This document shows, piece by piece, positions 8,800 through 17,456 of a stretch of DNA of 64,000 nt. Under the pieces are notes generated by a model. The model did no database searches and had not been told where the DNA came from. It saw nothing but the letters and a program-made list of their open reading frames with translations. How positions within the stretch are numbered: position 1 is the stretch's first letter; each line of letters begins with the position of its first letter. Position numbers and translations under genes: made by a program. The stretch is from Allobosea sp. Root381 (lineage in GTDB: Bacteria > Pseudomonadota > Alphaproteobacteria > Rhizobiales > Beijerinckiaceae): the NCBI RefSeq assembly GCF_001429395.1, contig NZ_LMJT01000017.1:389-64388 (forward strand), given 5' to 3'.

Positions 8800-9582
8800 G
8801 TGCGCCGTCTCGCGATAGGGTTGATTTCGGCATCGTTGCATATGCCGGCCTGGGCTTCCGATCTACAGCAGCCCGTCGGGCCGACGGCCCCCGTGGTTGC
8901 GGCGGCGCCGAGCTTCTCCGTCACGAGCTATATCTGGGCGACCGCGATCGATGGACGGAGCGCGACATTCCCGCCGCTGCCCGCCGCCGACATCAGCTTG
9001 CGGTTCCGCGACGTGCTCAAGGAACTGAACGGCGCGCTGATGGCATCTGCCGAGATGCGCATCGACCGCTGGAGCTTCCTGATCGACGGGCAGTTCTCGC
9101 AAGTAACGACCGGCGGCAAACTGCCCGGCCCGTTCTTTTCGGCGCTGAAGCTGCGCTCGCAGACCACGACCGTTCAGGGCTCCGTCTTCTACCGGGCTTA
9201 TGAAGACACGACCGTATCGGTGGATCTGGGGGGCGGCATCCGGTTCTGGAACCTCAACAACAAGCTGGAGGTCCTGCCCGGCCTCGCCAATCTTCGTATC
9301 GATCACCGCGAATCCGAGATATGGGCCGATCCCATCATCGGCGCTCGCCTCGGAGTAAAGCTCGGCGGACCATGGAGCTTGACGGTGGCAGGCGATGTCG
9401 GCGGCTTCGGTGTCGGCTCGCACCTGACCTGGCAGGCGCTGGGCAGCGTCAACTACGCCTGGAGCGAGAAGCTGACACTGAAGGCAGGTTACCGGGCGCT
9501 CCATGTCGATTATCGCAACAGCGGTTTCTCGTATGATGTGACGCAGCACGGCCCCGCGATTGCGGCAACATACCGGTTCTGA
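8800..9582 (+). CDS. Outer-membrane beta-barrel protein (Omp25/OmpW-like fold)
   Basis: GTG 8800 was chosen because AGGAGA lies just upstream and it yields a clean signal peptide (RRLAIGLISASLHMPAWAS) cut before DLQQP. An upstream in-frame ATG (8698) would add a long basic leader without SD. The 260-residue product has eight or more amphipathic strands (SFSVTSYIWATAIDG, FRDVLKELNGALMASAEMR, GSVFYRAYEDTTVSVDLGGGIRFW) and ends in AATYRF, the terminal aromatic signal for BAM assembly. It shares its promoter motif with the region before 7531. Specific function unknown. Confidence 0.85.
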   Translation: MRRLAIGLISASLHMPAWASDLQQPVGPTAPVVAAAPSFSVTSYIWATAIDGRSATFPPLPAADISLRFRDVLKELNGALMASAEMRIDRWSFLIDGQFSQVTTGGKLPGPFFSALKLRSQTTTVQGSVFYRAYEDTTVSVDLGGGIRFWNLNNKLEVLPGLANLRIDHRESEIWADPIIGARLGVKLGGPWSLTVAGDVGGFGVGSHLTWQALGSVNYAWSEKLTLKAGYRALHVDYRNSGFSYDVTQHGPAIAATYRF

Positions 9583-9622
9583 CCGCCAATCCGCGAACTC
9601 GGCGATATCGAAAGGAATGGGA

Positions 9623-10456
9623 ATGTCCATGACTGCGAATGCGCTTCGGACCGCAGGCGTTTCCGCGCTTGCGCTGCTTGCGATCTGCGGGCAGGCCTTG
9701 GGGCAATCGGGCGAAGCGCAGCCCAAGGTCACCGACCCGCATTTCAAGATCGCGCCGGGTTATCTCCAGCGATCCGACCTGCCGAACAGCCTGGTTCTGC
9801 TCGGCCCGCCGCCGGAGAAGGGCTCCGCCGCGCTGGCCCGGGACGAGGAAGCGCGCCGGGCGACGATCCCCTTGCGAAACGGCGAGCGCTGGAAGCTCGC
9901 CCGCACGGACGCAGACCTCGCCTTTCCGCAGGCAGCCGACAACTTTTCCTGTGCGATGGGCGTGAAGATCGACGGCGAGCAGACCCCGCGCCTCTACGCG
10001 ATGATGCAGAAGATGCTGTCGGATGTCGGCCTCTCCACCTATGGCGTGAAGAACAAGTACAACCGGGTCCGCCCCTTCGTGACGCATGAGGAAGCGACCT
10101 GCCGCACCGATCAGGAGGCCATTCTGCGGAGCGACGGCTCCTACCCGTCCGGCCACACGGCGGCCGGCTGGGGCTGGGCTCTCATCTTCGCGCAGATCAA
10201 CCCCGAGCGCTCGGACGCGCTGCTCAGGCGCGGCCTCGAATTCGGCCAGAGCCGCGTGGTCTGCAACGCGCATTGGCAGAGCGACGTCGATGCGGGGCGG
10301 ATCATGGGTGCGGCGACGGTCGCACGGCTGCAGACCGATGCGACCTTCCTCGCCGACCTCGAGGCCGCGAAATCGGAGGTGAAGGCCGCCAAGGCGAAGC
10401 AGGTGCTCCCGGCCCCCGCATGCGCCGCGGAGGCCGCAGCCCTATCGGGGCAGTGA
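9623..10456 (+). CDS. Periplasmic class A nonspecific acid phosphatase (PAP2 superfamily)
   Basis: The 277-residue protein has a Sec signal ending about GQALGQ and the full phosphatase signature: K143-x6-R150-P, PSGH (175-178), and SR-x5-H217-x3-D221. These are the active-site residues of the PhoN/PhoC vanadium-haloperoxidase-like family, which removes phosphate from organic phosphomonoesters in the periplasm. ATGs at 9617, 9623 and 9629 are in frame; AAAGG at 9611-9615 best fits 9623. The gene follows the barrel gene by 40 bp, so co-transcription is likely. Together with a channel it suggests uptake of a phosphorylated compound or phosphate scavenging (inference). Confidence 0.92.
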   Translation: MSMTANALRTAGVSALALLAICGQALGQSGEAQPKVTDPHFKIAPGYLQRSDLPNSLVLLGPPPEKGSAALARDEEARRATIPLRNGERWKLARTDADLAFPQAADNFSCAMGVKIDGEQTPRLYAMMQKMLSDVGLSTYGVKNKYNRVRPFVTHEEATCRTDQEAILRSDGSYPSGHTAAGWGWALIFAQINPERSDALLRRGLEFGQSRVVCNAHWQSDVDAGRIMGAATVARLQTDATFLADLEAAKSEVKAAKAKQVLPAPACAAEAAALSGQ

Positions 10457-10524
10457 CCGAGCCGGGGCGCGCTGCGCACCACTTCCAGACAAATCGATCA
10501 AAGACGCCAATGAGGTACCGTTCA

Positions 10525-11538
10525 ATGCGAATGACGCTGGTCTACAGCCTGGGTTTCCTGGTTCTCGCGCCCTGCGTGGCGTCCTCACAGTCCGTTCCGG
10601 TCAATGTCGACAACTTCAAGCGCGCCGAGACCGACTTCTACATGGGCAAAACGGCGGATGCCGGTGGCTTCGGCAAGTTCGCCCATAACCGGACGCCGAC
10701 GCCGATCGACAACCAGCCTGTGGTTCGGATGAACCGGGATACGCTCTATTCCCAGGCGCTCTTCGATCTCGACGCAGGCCCGGTGACCATCACGCTTCCC
10801 GATGCCGGCAAGCGCTTCATCTCGATGCAGGTCATCAGCCAGGACCATTACACCCCGATGGTGGTCTACAAGCCGGGCCGCACGACGCTCACCAAGGACA
10901 AGGTCGGCACCCGTTATGTGTTCGTCGCGGTCCGGATCCTCGTCGATCCCAACGACGCCAAGGACCTCGCGCAGGTTCACGCCCTGCAGGATGCGCTGAA
11001 GGTGGAGCAGAAGTCGGCGGGCAAGTTCGAGGCCCCGAAATGGGATCTGGCGCAACAGAAGAAGATCCGCGACGCGCTCGAAGCCCTTGCTGCGGCGACC
11101 GGCAGTTTCACCGATGCTTTCGGCCCGAAGGGCAAGGTCGATCCGGTCAAGCACCTGCTCGGCACGGCAGCCGGCTGGGGCGGCAACCCCGACAAGGACG
11201 CATCCTACCTCTCGTCCACCCCGACCGGGAATGATGGCAAGACGGTCTACAAGCTCAAGGTCAAGGATGTCCCTGTCGACGCGTTCTGGTCGATCAGCGT
11301 CTATAACGACAAGGGCTTCTTCCAGAAGAACGATTACGACGCCTATTCGGTCAACAGCATCACCGGCAAGACGAGCACCGACGGCGCGATCGACATTCAG
11401 TTCGGCGGCTGCGACGGCAAGATCGCCAATTGCCTGCCGATTACGCAGGGATGGAATTATACATTTCGGCTCTACCGCCCTCAAGCAACGATCCTGAACG
11501 GCACGTGGAAGATGCCGGAGGCGCAGCCTGTATTGTAG
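10525..11538 (+). CDS. Secreted DUF1254/DUF1214 protein
   Basis: About 337 residues with a signal peptide (MTLVYSLGFLVLAPCVASS). An N-terminal DUF1254 domain (TDFYMGKTADAGGFGKF, PVVRMNRDTLYSQALFDL) and a C-terminal DUF1214 domain (VDAFWSISVYNDKGFF, YSVNSITGKTSTDGAIDIQF, LYRPQATILNGTWKMPEAQ) are the usual pair. The biochemical role of the family is not established. ATG 10510 is also in frame; 10525 is preferred because GAGG lies 9 nt upstream. It is the last gene of the AraC-linked cluster, 68 bp after the phosphatase, and a strong hairpin follows. Confidence 0.85.
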   Translation: MRMTLVYSLGFLVLAPCVASSQSVPVNVDNFKRAETDFYMGKTADAGGFGKFAHNRTPTPIDNQPVVRMNRDTLYSQALFDLDAGPVTITLPDAGKRFISMQVISQDHYTPMVVYKPGRTTLTKDKVGTRYVFVAVRILVDPNDAKDLAQVHALQDALKVEQKSAGKFEAPKWDLAQQKKIRDALEALAAATGSFTDAFGPKGKVDPVKHLLGTAAGWGGNPDKDASYLSSTPTGNDGKTVYKLKVKDVPVDAFWSISVYNDKGFFQKNDYDAYSVNSITGKTSTDGAIDIQFGGCDGKIANCLPITQGWNYTFRLYRPQATILNGTWKMPEAQPVL

Positions 11539-11617
11539 AAGGCATCAGCCTCGTCCGTTCGGTCCGGCAAGCAGCGGTAACGTCCCGCCCAGGCTTTCCG
11601 TTGGTCGAATGGTGTAA

Positions 11618-11645
11618 CCGGAACGGCGGACGCCCGCCGTTCCGG
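11618..11645. terminator. Strong hairpin between convergent operons
   Basis: Perfect 12-bp arms CCGGAACGGCGG / CCGCCGTTCCGG with loop ACGC, 80 bp after the DUF1254 stop and 280 bp after the hlyD-like stop. No T-tract follows on either strand, so it may act as a structural or factor-assisted terminator for both. Confidence 0.55.
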
Positions 11646-11707
11646 GGCCGCTGCAGGTCAGTCGGCTCGGATCTGCTTCCCGGCCCATGTCGGGATCGTT
11701 ACCGTGC

Positions 11708-11842
11708 ATGGCCATGGCGGTGGCTTTGGCTAAAGTGTTCCTGCTGGCGACAACCGCGGCGCTCACGCCATCGCCCGGTCAGCAGCGGGATCGAAGCCGG
11801 GCGAAAGGCAATGCCACTTGCACCTGCGAGTGTTCACGGTGA
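11708..11842 (+). CDS. Possible 44-residue exported peptide with CTCEC tail
   Basis: The frame starts ATG GCC ATG and encodes a hydrophobic signal-like N-terminus (AVALAKVFLLATTAALTPS), then a basic stretch and the cysteine-rich tail ATCTCECSR. There is no convincing SD, and it lies after the terminator-like hairpin. It is reported only because the signal-plus-cysteines layout is suggestive; chance is quite possible. Confidence 0.2.
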   Translation: MAMAVALAKVFLLATTAALTPSPGQQRDRSRAKGNATCTCECSR

Positions 11843-11924
11843 CGCCCCGGATGTGAAAAGTCCCGGTTCAGGCGGTCGATGATACGCCCGCTTGCTGAAG
11901 ACGCCTCAATGGGATGGCGTGCTG

Positions 11925-13274
11925 TCATCGTTCCCGGAAGACGCGGCTGGCGTGGTCGGCTACCGGCTTGACCAGATAGGACAGCGCCGTGCGGTCCTCG
12001 GTCGTGATCAGCACCTCGACGGGCATGCCCGGGACGAGCGTCTTGCCGACGAGACCCGTCTGCCCCTCCGCCGTGAGCTCGACCTCGGCGGTGTAATAGG
12101 TCGCACCGCTCTGCGGGTCACGGCTGGTGGCGGGAGAGACGTGGCGGACAAGGCCGGGCAGCTCCGGCGTCGTGTTGCGGTTGAAGGCAGCGAAGCGAAG
12201 GCGTGCGGGCTGGCCGGTGCGGACCTGGTCGATGTCCGACGGCGCGATCCGGACCTCGACGATCAACCTGGCCGAGCGCGGCACGATGGTCGCGACCTTG
12301 GCGGCCGGCGTGATGACGCCCCCCACGGTGAAGACGTTCAGCTCGTTGATGATGCCTGAAACCGGCGAGCGGATTTCCGTCCGCGAAAGACGGTCCTCCG
12401 ACGCGACGCGGCGATCGGAGAGTTCGGAGATCTTCGCAGCCACCGCGGTCAGCTCGCGCTGCGCCTCGGTCCGGGCGGTCTCGTCGACCGCCATGATCTG
12501 AAGCCGTGTCTCGTTGATGCGAAGCTTGGACCTGGCGATCATGGTGTCGATCTCGCCGCGTTCGCCGAGCAGGCGGGCCCATTCGCGGTTGATGTTGAAG
12601 ACCTTCACCCCGTCGATGAAGCCCTTCGCGAAGAGGCCGAGATATTTGTTGCGCTCCAGTTCGACGAGGCGCAGCTCCTCGTTCTTGGCGGCCCTGCGGG
12701 CCTCCAGCCCCTTCACCTCCTCGCCCGACTGGACGATGGTGATTTCAAGCAGCTCCTTGCGGCTGTCGCGGTTCTGCTTGTTGCCGGCGAAGAGACGGTG
12801 CTCGCCCGCCAGGATCTGGCCGGCGCCGTCCGAGAGTTCGGCGAGTCCCGCGGGCTCGTCCATCGCATCGAGGCCGTCGCGCTCGGCGGTCAGGCGGGCG
12901 CGCTTGCCGAGGTTCTCGGCAAGCTGGGAGCGGATGATCGAGAGCTCGGTGCGGATCTGCACATCGTCCAGGCTGAGCAGGATCTGGCCCTCCTCGACCG
13001 CATCGCCCTGGCGGATCTCGATCGCCTTCACGATGCCGCCGTCGCGATGCTGGATCTCCTTGAGGTTCTGGTCGACCTTGACGGTTCCCTGGCCGAGCAC
13101 GGCGCCGGCGAGCCGCGCGGTCGCGGCCCAGCCGCCGAAGCCGAGCACCAGCCCGGCGCCTAGAACCAGGCCCGCCACGACATGGCCGCGCAGTGAAAAG
13201 GAGGTCCGGCCTTGCCCCGCCGGCAGCGAGCGGGCCTTCTCGATCACATGACGATCGAAGTTCAGCGCATTCAT
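11925..13274 (-). CDS. Type I secretion periplasmic adaptor (HlyD/PrtE family)
   Basis: The 449-residue product has one N-terminal transmembrane segment (about 28-50), a lipoyl-like half (GTVKVDQNLKEIQHRDGGIV), a long alpha-hairpin (about 95-290) and the second lipoyl/beta-barrel part with RSPVSGIINELNVFTVGGVI and LVPGMPVEVLITT. These are the standard parts of the membrane-fusion protein that bridges the ABC ATPase and TolC. ATG 13274 lies 20 bp after the preceding RTX gene in the same operon. Upstream extension in this frame overlaps that gene and was rejected. No TolC gene is in the window. Confidence 0.93.
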   Translation of the reverse strand: MNALNFDRHVIEKARSLPAGQGRTSFSLRGHVVAGLVLGAGLVLGFGGWAATARLAGAVLGQGTVKVDQNLKEIQHRDGGIVKAIEIRQGDAVEEGQILLSLDDVQIRTELSIIRSQLAENLGKRARLTAERDGLDAMDEPAGLAELSDGAGQILAGEHRLFAGNKQNRDSRKELLEITIVQSGEEVKGLEARRAAKNEELRLVELERNKYLGLFAKGFIDGVKVFNINREWARLLGERGEIDTMIARSKLRINETRLQIMAVDETARTEAQRELTAVAAKISELSDRRVASEDRLSRTEIRSPVSGIINELNVFTVGGVITPAAKVATIVPRSARLIVEVRIAPSDIDQVRTGQPARLRFAAFNRNTTPELPGLVRHVSPATSRDPQSGATYYTAEVELTAEGQTGLVGKTLVPGMPVEVLITTEDRTALSYLVKPVADHASRVFRER

Positions 13275-13293
13275 GAGGACACCACCCGAGAGT

Positions 13294-15600
13294 TCAATCG
13301 TAATAGTAGAAGCGGTGCGAGCCGGAGATCTCGATCGAGAACTCTCTTGCGCCATCCTGCTCCACGGTCACGTCGATGAAGGTCGATTCCTTGTCGCCGG
13401 CCTTCTCGATGCGGAAGCGGAAGGGCCGGTCGTCGTCATCGTCGTCGTCGTGATAGATGCGGCCGAAATTCTCCGGATCGTCCGGACGGTCGTCATCATC
13501 ATCATCATCGTCCTCGTCATCGTCATCGTCACGGCGCCGCAGCGTGTATTGCTTCACCACGATCTTGTCGCCGACCTCGAGATCGAGGATGCGGTGGATC
13601 AGCTCGCCCGCTTCCTCATCGGCGTCGCGCCCCTCGACCTCGAACTTGAAGGTGTCGCAGCCTTCCCCGCCCGAAAGAGTGACAGCAGCCTGGCTTCCGA
13701 CCACGAAGGTGTCGTTACCGGCGCCGCCGACCACGATCTCGAAGCTGTCGATGCGGTCCCTGCCGGCCTCCTCGCCACGCAGATCGCCCCTGACGAGATC
13801 GACGAGCGTGTCGGTCCGCAGCAGGCTGAGATCGAGCGTGTCCTGCCCCGCGCCGCCTTTGTAGACATCCGAAACGCAATCGGCATCGACGATGACGGTG
13901 TCGTCGCCCTCGCCGCCATCGACGTGGTCGCGCCCGGCGCCGCCGGACAGCACATCGTTGCCGGCCGAGCCATGCAATTCGTCATCGCCGTCGCCGCCGG
14001 AGAGATAGTCGTCGCCCTCGCCGCCGATCAGGCAGTCGTTCCCGGCTTCGCCGAAGAGCGCGTCGTTGCCCGCGCCGCCTTCGAGGCGGTCATTGCCGGC
14101 GCCGCCGAACAGCACGTCATTGCCGGAATCGCCTGCTAGATTGTCGTCGCCGTCATTGCCTTCGATGACGTCGTCGCCGTCGCCGCCATGGAGCTCGTCA
14201 TTTCCGTCGCCGCCGAACAGGAAATCGCGCCCCTCATCGCCGAAGATCACGTCATCGCCAACACCGCCGGAGATGTGGTCGTCGCCCGAACCGCCGAACA
14301 GGCGATCATTGCCGGCGCCGCCAAAGATCACGTCGTTACCGGCATCGCCATAGATGACGTCGTCGCCATCCTCGCCATGGAGCTGGTCGTTGCCCGCTCC
14401 ACCCCGGATGATGTCGTTTCCGGCCCCGCCGAAGACGATGTCGTCGCCGTCGCCGCCCTCGATCACGTCATTGCCGTCGCCGCCATAGATGACGTCGTTG
14501 CCGGCGCCGCCAAGGAGTACGTCGTCGCCGCCGCGGCCGTCGATCAGGTCGTTGCCGCCGCGCCCCTCGATATGGTCGCGGCATTCGGTGCCGATCAGCT
14601 CGTCGCTGCCCTGCGTGCCGACCTGCACCAGCACCTCGACGACGTCGAAGCCTGCGGTCTGCTGCACGGAGTAACGCCCATCGGTGATCTGGTAGCTCAG
14701 CGTGACCGGGCCGAAATAGCCGGGCTCCGGCGTGTAGATCCAGCCATCGGCCGTCTGCGAGATCTGGCCGCGCGAGGCGAGCAGGTTGATCACCCGCAGC
14801 GCGTCGCCATCGGCGTCGCTCGAGCCGAGAAGCAGCATGGCCATGGTCAGCGTCACCGTCTGGCAACCACCGAGATCGGCCAGGCGCAAGGCGGGGCCGA
14901 CCCGGGGCGGCCGGTTGCGGACGCCGGGCTCGGGGCCCGGCCCCGGTCCCGGACCTGGCCCCGGGCCGGGATCATGGCCGTCATCGTCGTAGCCCGGCCC
15001 AGGCCCCGGGCCGAACGGCGGCCAGCCGCCGAAATCCGGCACGCGCACCGCGGGGTCGATCGATACCCCCGGCAGCGCACCGAAGCCGCCTGAGCCCGAC
15101 GCCCAGAAGGAAACCCGGAAGCCGTTGTCGTTGCTCGCGCCGAAGCCTTCCGGCGGCTGCATCCCGATCGGCACGAAGGGATAGCTCGCGAAATCGAACG
15201 CCGGCGAATCGATGTTGAGGTAGTCCGGCAGTCCGGGCAGGGGCTGCCCCGGACCACCGGAGCCGATCGCCTGATCGAACTCGCGGCCGATCGAGCCGGT
15301 TTCGTCCTCCGGCGCCGGCTCGTCCGGCCGTCGCTCCTTCTCCTCCGCCTGCGCGGCGTGGCGCTCGTCGGGCGGGGCGGCGCCGGCCTCATCTTCGCCG
15401 GTCGCCGGCTTGGGCGGCGGGGGAGCCTCGGCCGCATCCCGCGCGAACAGGCTCTGCACGAAGGAGGCGAGCGCGATCACCGCCCCGACCAGGACGACCG
15501 CGATGCGCGACCGTGCCGGCGGCGCCTCGCCGCCCTGCGCATAGATCTGCGCGGCTGATGGAGCCTCTTGCGTGCGGCGCGCGGCCTTGACGTCGATCAT
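13294..15600 (-). CDS. Membrane-anchored RTX calcium-binding protein in a type I secretion operon
   Basis: 768 residues. Order: cytoplasmic start, one transmembrane segment (about 33-52, IAVVLVGAVIALASFVQSLF), an acidic/proline stretch, a Pro-Gly linker (about 195-235), a cadherin-like domain (about 250-325) and about 20 RTX nonapeptides (330-570). A C-terminal beta part is interrupted by two aspartate tracts (about 690-730), and the chain ends SGSHRFYYYD. The start overlaps the stop of the ABC ATPase gene by 4 nt (ATGA), and the hlyD-like gene follows 20 bp later, so it is translationally coupled to the exporter. An N-terminal membrane anchor is unusual for a type I substrate. It may be a retained substrate, an assembly factor, or a surface-linked scaffold. 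Function unknown. Confidence 0.88.
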   Translation of the reverse strand: MIDVKAARRTQEAPSAAQIYAQGGEAPPARSRIAVVLVGAVIALASFVQSLFARDAAEAPPPPKPATGEDEAGAAPPDERHAAQAEEKERRPDEPAPEDETGSIGREFDQAIGSGGPGQPLPGLPDYLNIDSPAFDFASYPFVPIGMQPPEGFGASNDNGFRVSFWASGSGGFGALPGVSIDPAVRVPDFGGWPPFGPGPGPGYDDDGHDPGPGPGPGPGPGPEPGVRNRPPRVGPALRLADLGGCQTVTLTMAMLLLGSSDADGDALRVINLLASRGQISQTADGWIYTPEPGYFGPVTLSYQITDGRYSVQQTAGFDVVEVLVQVGTQGSDELIGTECRDHIEGRGGNDLIDGRGGDDVLLGGAGNDVIYGGDGNDVIEGGDGDDIVFGGAGNDIIRGGAGNDQLHGEDGDDVIYGDAGNDVIFGGAGNDRLFGGSGDDHISGGVGDDVIFGDEGRDFLFGGDGNDELHGGDGDDVIEGNDGDDNLAGDSGNDVLFGGAGNDRLEGGAGNDALFGEAGNDCLIGGEGDDYLSGGDGDDELHGSAGNDVLSGGAGRDHVDGGEGDDTVIVDADCVSDVYKGGAGQDTLDLSLLRTDTLVDLVRGDLRGEEAGRDRIDSFEIVVGGAGNDTFVVGSQAAVTLSGGEGCDTFKFEVEGRDADEEAGELIHRILDLEVGDKIVVKQYTLRRRDDDDDEDDDDDDDDRPDDPENFGRIYHDDDDDDDRPFRFRIEKAGDKESTFIDVTVEQDGAREFSIEISGSHRFYYYD
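13491..13530. repeat. Trinucleotide tract encoding poly-aspartate
   Basis: CGTCATCATC-type GTC/ATC triplet repeats, read on the minus strand as Asp codons. A shorter tract of the same kind lies at about 13429-13452. Such tracts can expand or contract in whole codons without a frameshift. Confidence 0.7.
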
Positions 15601-17378
15601 GCCGACACCCGCTGGTTGAGGGCTTCAGGAGAGAACGCACCGACATTCGGCAGGCCGGGTGCAGGCCTCGCTGCCTCCTTGGGCGCAGCCGTTCCGGGCT
15701 TGATGATCTGGTCGCGCGGGCCGAAGGCGCTGAGCTTGCCGCCCTGGATCACGCCGACATAATCGACCGCGATCAGCGCGCTGGGGCGATGCGCCACGAT
15801 CACCACGATGGCGCCGCGGGCCTTGAGTTGCTCCACCGCCCGCGTCAGCGCCGCCTCGCCTTCGCCGTCGAGATTGGAGTTGGGCTCGTCCATGACGACG
15901 AGGAAGGGGTTGCCGTAGAGCGCGCGCGCCAGTCCGATACGCTGGCGCTGGCCCGCGGAGAGAGCCGCCCCTTGCGAACCGAGCGGCGTGCGATAGCCGC
16001 CGGGGAGCCGCACCACCATGTCGTGGATGCCGGCCGCGGTCGCAGCCGTGACCACGGCCCGCGAATCCCCGGCTTCGGCCAGGCGAGAGATGTTCTCCTC
16101 CACCGTGGCGTCGAGCAGCCCGACCTCCTGCGGAAGATAACCCATTGCCCGGCCGAGATCCTCCTCCGGCCACTGGTCGAGCTCGGCGCCGTCGAGCCGC
16201 ACGGCGCCGCGCAGGGTCGGCCAGATGCCGGTAAGCGCGCGGACCAGCGTGGTCTTGCCGCCGCCGCTGGGGCCGATGATGCCGAGCGCCTTGCCGGCCT
16301 CGACCTCGAAGCTGATATCGCTGAGCAGCACCTGGCCGCTGCCCGGCGCCGCGACCGTGATGCGCTCGACCCTGAGGCCGCGATGCGGCGCCGGCAGCGG
16401 CATCGGCTCGCCGGCCTTGCTGAGCGCGACGATGGTCTCGCGCAGCCTGGCGAAGCTCTGCCGCGCCGCAACGAAGGGCTTCCAGTTGGCGATCGCCTGG
16501 TCGACCGGCGCCAGGGCGCGGGAGGAGGCGACCGACGCCGCGATGATCGCGCCGGCCGAAAGCTCCCCGCCGATCGTCAGGAAGGCGCCGAGGCCCAGCA
16601 CCGCCGATTGCAGCACCATCCTCAAAACCTTGGAGACCGCGCCGAAGGAACCGGACACGTCGCTGGCGCGGGTCTGCAGGTCGAGATGCTCGGCATTGGC
16701 GGCGGCGAAACGGCGCGCGGCGCGCTCCGCCATGCCCATCGCCTTGATCACGTCGGCGTTGCGCGCGTTGGAATCGGCGATCGCGTTGCGAGCCATCGCG
16801 GCCTGCCGGGCCTGCGTCGTGCTGCGCCGCGCCATCACCTCGGCGCCCAGCGTCATCAGCGTCAGCACCACCGCGCCGGCGAGCGTCAAGGCGCCGAGCC
16901 AGGGATGCAGCAGGTAGATGAAGACGAGATAGATCGGGATCCAGGGCAGGTCGAACAGCGCGCCGGGCCCCTGGCTGGAGAGGAAACCACGCACCGTGTC
17001 GACATCGCGGCCGCGCTCCAGCGCCTCGGTGCCGGAAAAGCCGAAGCGTGGCATGTCCATCGTCACGCGATGCGCGATCGGCGCGACATTATGGTCGAAG
17101 CGCGCGCCGACCCGGACCAGCATCCGCGTGCGGACGGCATCGAAGCCGCCCTGGAAGACATAGAGACCGAGCGCGATGACCGAGAGGGCGACCAGGGTCT
17201 GCACGCTGCCGCTGGTCAGGGCGCGGTCATAGACCTGCATCATGTAGAGCGAGCCGGTCAGGGCCAGAACGTTGATGACGCAGGAAATCCCGAGAAGGTA
17301 GGCGACGACCCCGCGCATCCCTTCGGTCAGTTTTGCGGCATCGCGCCGACGCGCGAGATTCAGGCTTTGACCCGACAT
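15597..17378 (-). CDS. Type I secretion ABC transporter permease/ATPase (PrtD family)
   Basis: 593 residues: six-helix membrane domain (about 20-310), then the nucleotide-binding domain with Walker A GPSGGGKTT (about 372), Q-loop LPQEVGLLD, signature LSAGQRQRIGLAR (about 474), Walker B FLVVMDEPNSNLD (about 496) and switch AHRPS. It lacks the peptidase-like N-domain of HlyB, as PrtD-type exporters do. It powers one-step export of C-terminally signalled RTX proteins. It is the first gene of the secretion operon, 78 bp after the peroxidase gene with a hairpin between. Likely substrates are the three RTX proteins of this window. Confidence 0.95.
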   Translation of the reverse strand: MSGQSLNLARRRDAAKLTEGMRGVVAYLLGISCVINVLALTGSLYMMQVYDRALTSGSVQTLVALSVIALGLYVFQGGFDAVRTRMLVRVGARFDHNVAPIAHRVTMDMPRFGFSGTEALERGRDVDTVRGFLSSQGPGALFDLPWIPIYLVFIYLLHPWLGALTLAGAVVLTLMTLGAEVMARRSTTQARQAAMARNAIADSNARNADVIKAMGMAERAARRFAAANAEHLDLQTRASDVSGSFGAVSKVLRMVLQSAVLGLGAFLTIGGELSAGAIIAASVASSRALAPVDQAIANWKPFVAARQSFARLRETIVALSKAGEPMPLPAPHRGLRVERITVAAPGSGQVLLSDISFEVEAGKALGIIGPSGGGKTTLVRALTGIWPTLRGAVRLDGAELDQWPEEDLGRAMGYLPQEVGLLDATVEENISRLAEAGDSRAVVTAATAAGIHDMVVRLPGGYRTPLGSQGAALSAGQRQRIGLARALYGNPFLVVMDEPNSNLDGEGEAALTRAVEQLKARGAIVVIVAHRPSALIAVDYVGVIQGGKLSAFGPRDQIIKPGTAAPKEAARPAPGLPNVGAFSPEALNQRVSA

Positions 17379-17417
17379 GGAACTGCACTCTCGAATGGGA
17401 GGTACTCGACCCGGATG

Positions 17418-17442
17418 CCGCCCCGGCGCGTGGCCGGGGCGG
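17418..17442 (-). terminator. Hairpin between the peroxidase and exporter genes
   Basis: Arms CCGCCCCGG / CCGGGGCGG with a 7-nt loop, 15 nt after the peroxidase stop on the same strand and 40 nt before the exporter start. No T-tract. Partial termination or 3'-end protection would let the abundant substrate be made in excess over the exporter (inference). Confidence 0.5.
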
Positions 17443-17456
17443 TGGTTGGCGACGCG

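Larger units (their letters stand above)
11539..11924. other. 386-bp gap between convergent genes
   Basis: The gap contains the hairpin at 11618-11645 and one weak small open frame (11708-11842). Nothing else is recognisable. Confidence 0.5.

Noticed and set aside
13900-14600. Regularly spaced repeats resembling a CRISPR array
   Set aside because: Period is 27 bp without distinct spacers and the frame encodes RTX nonapeptides.
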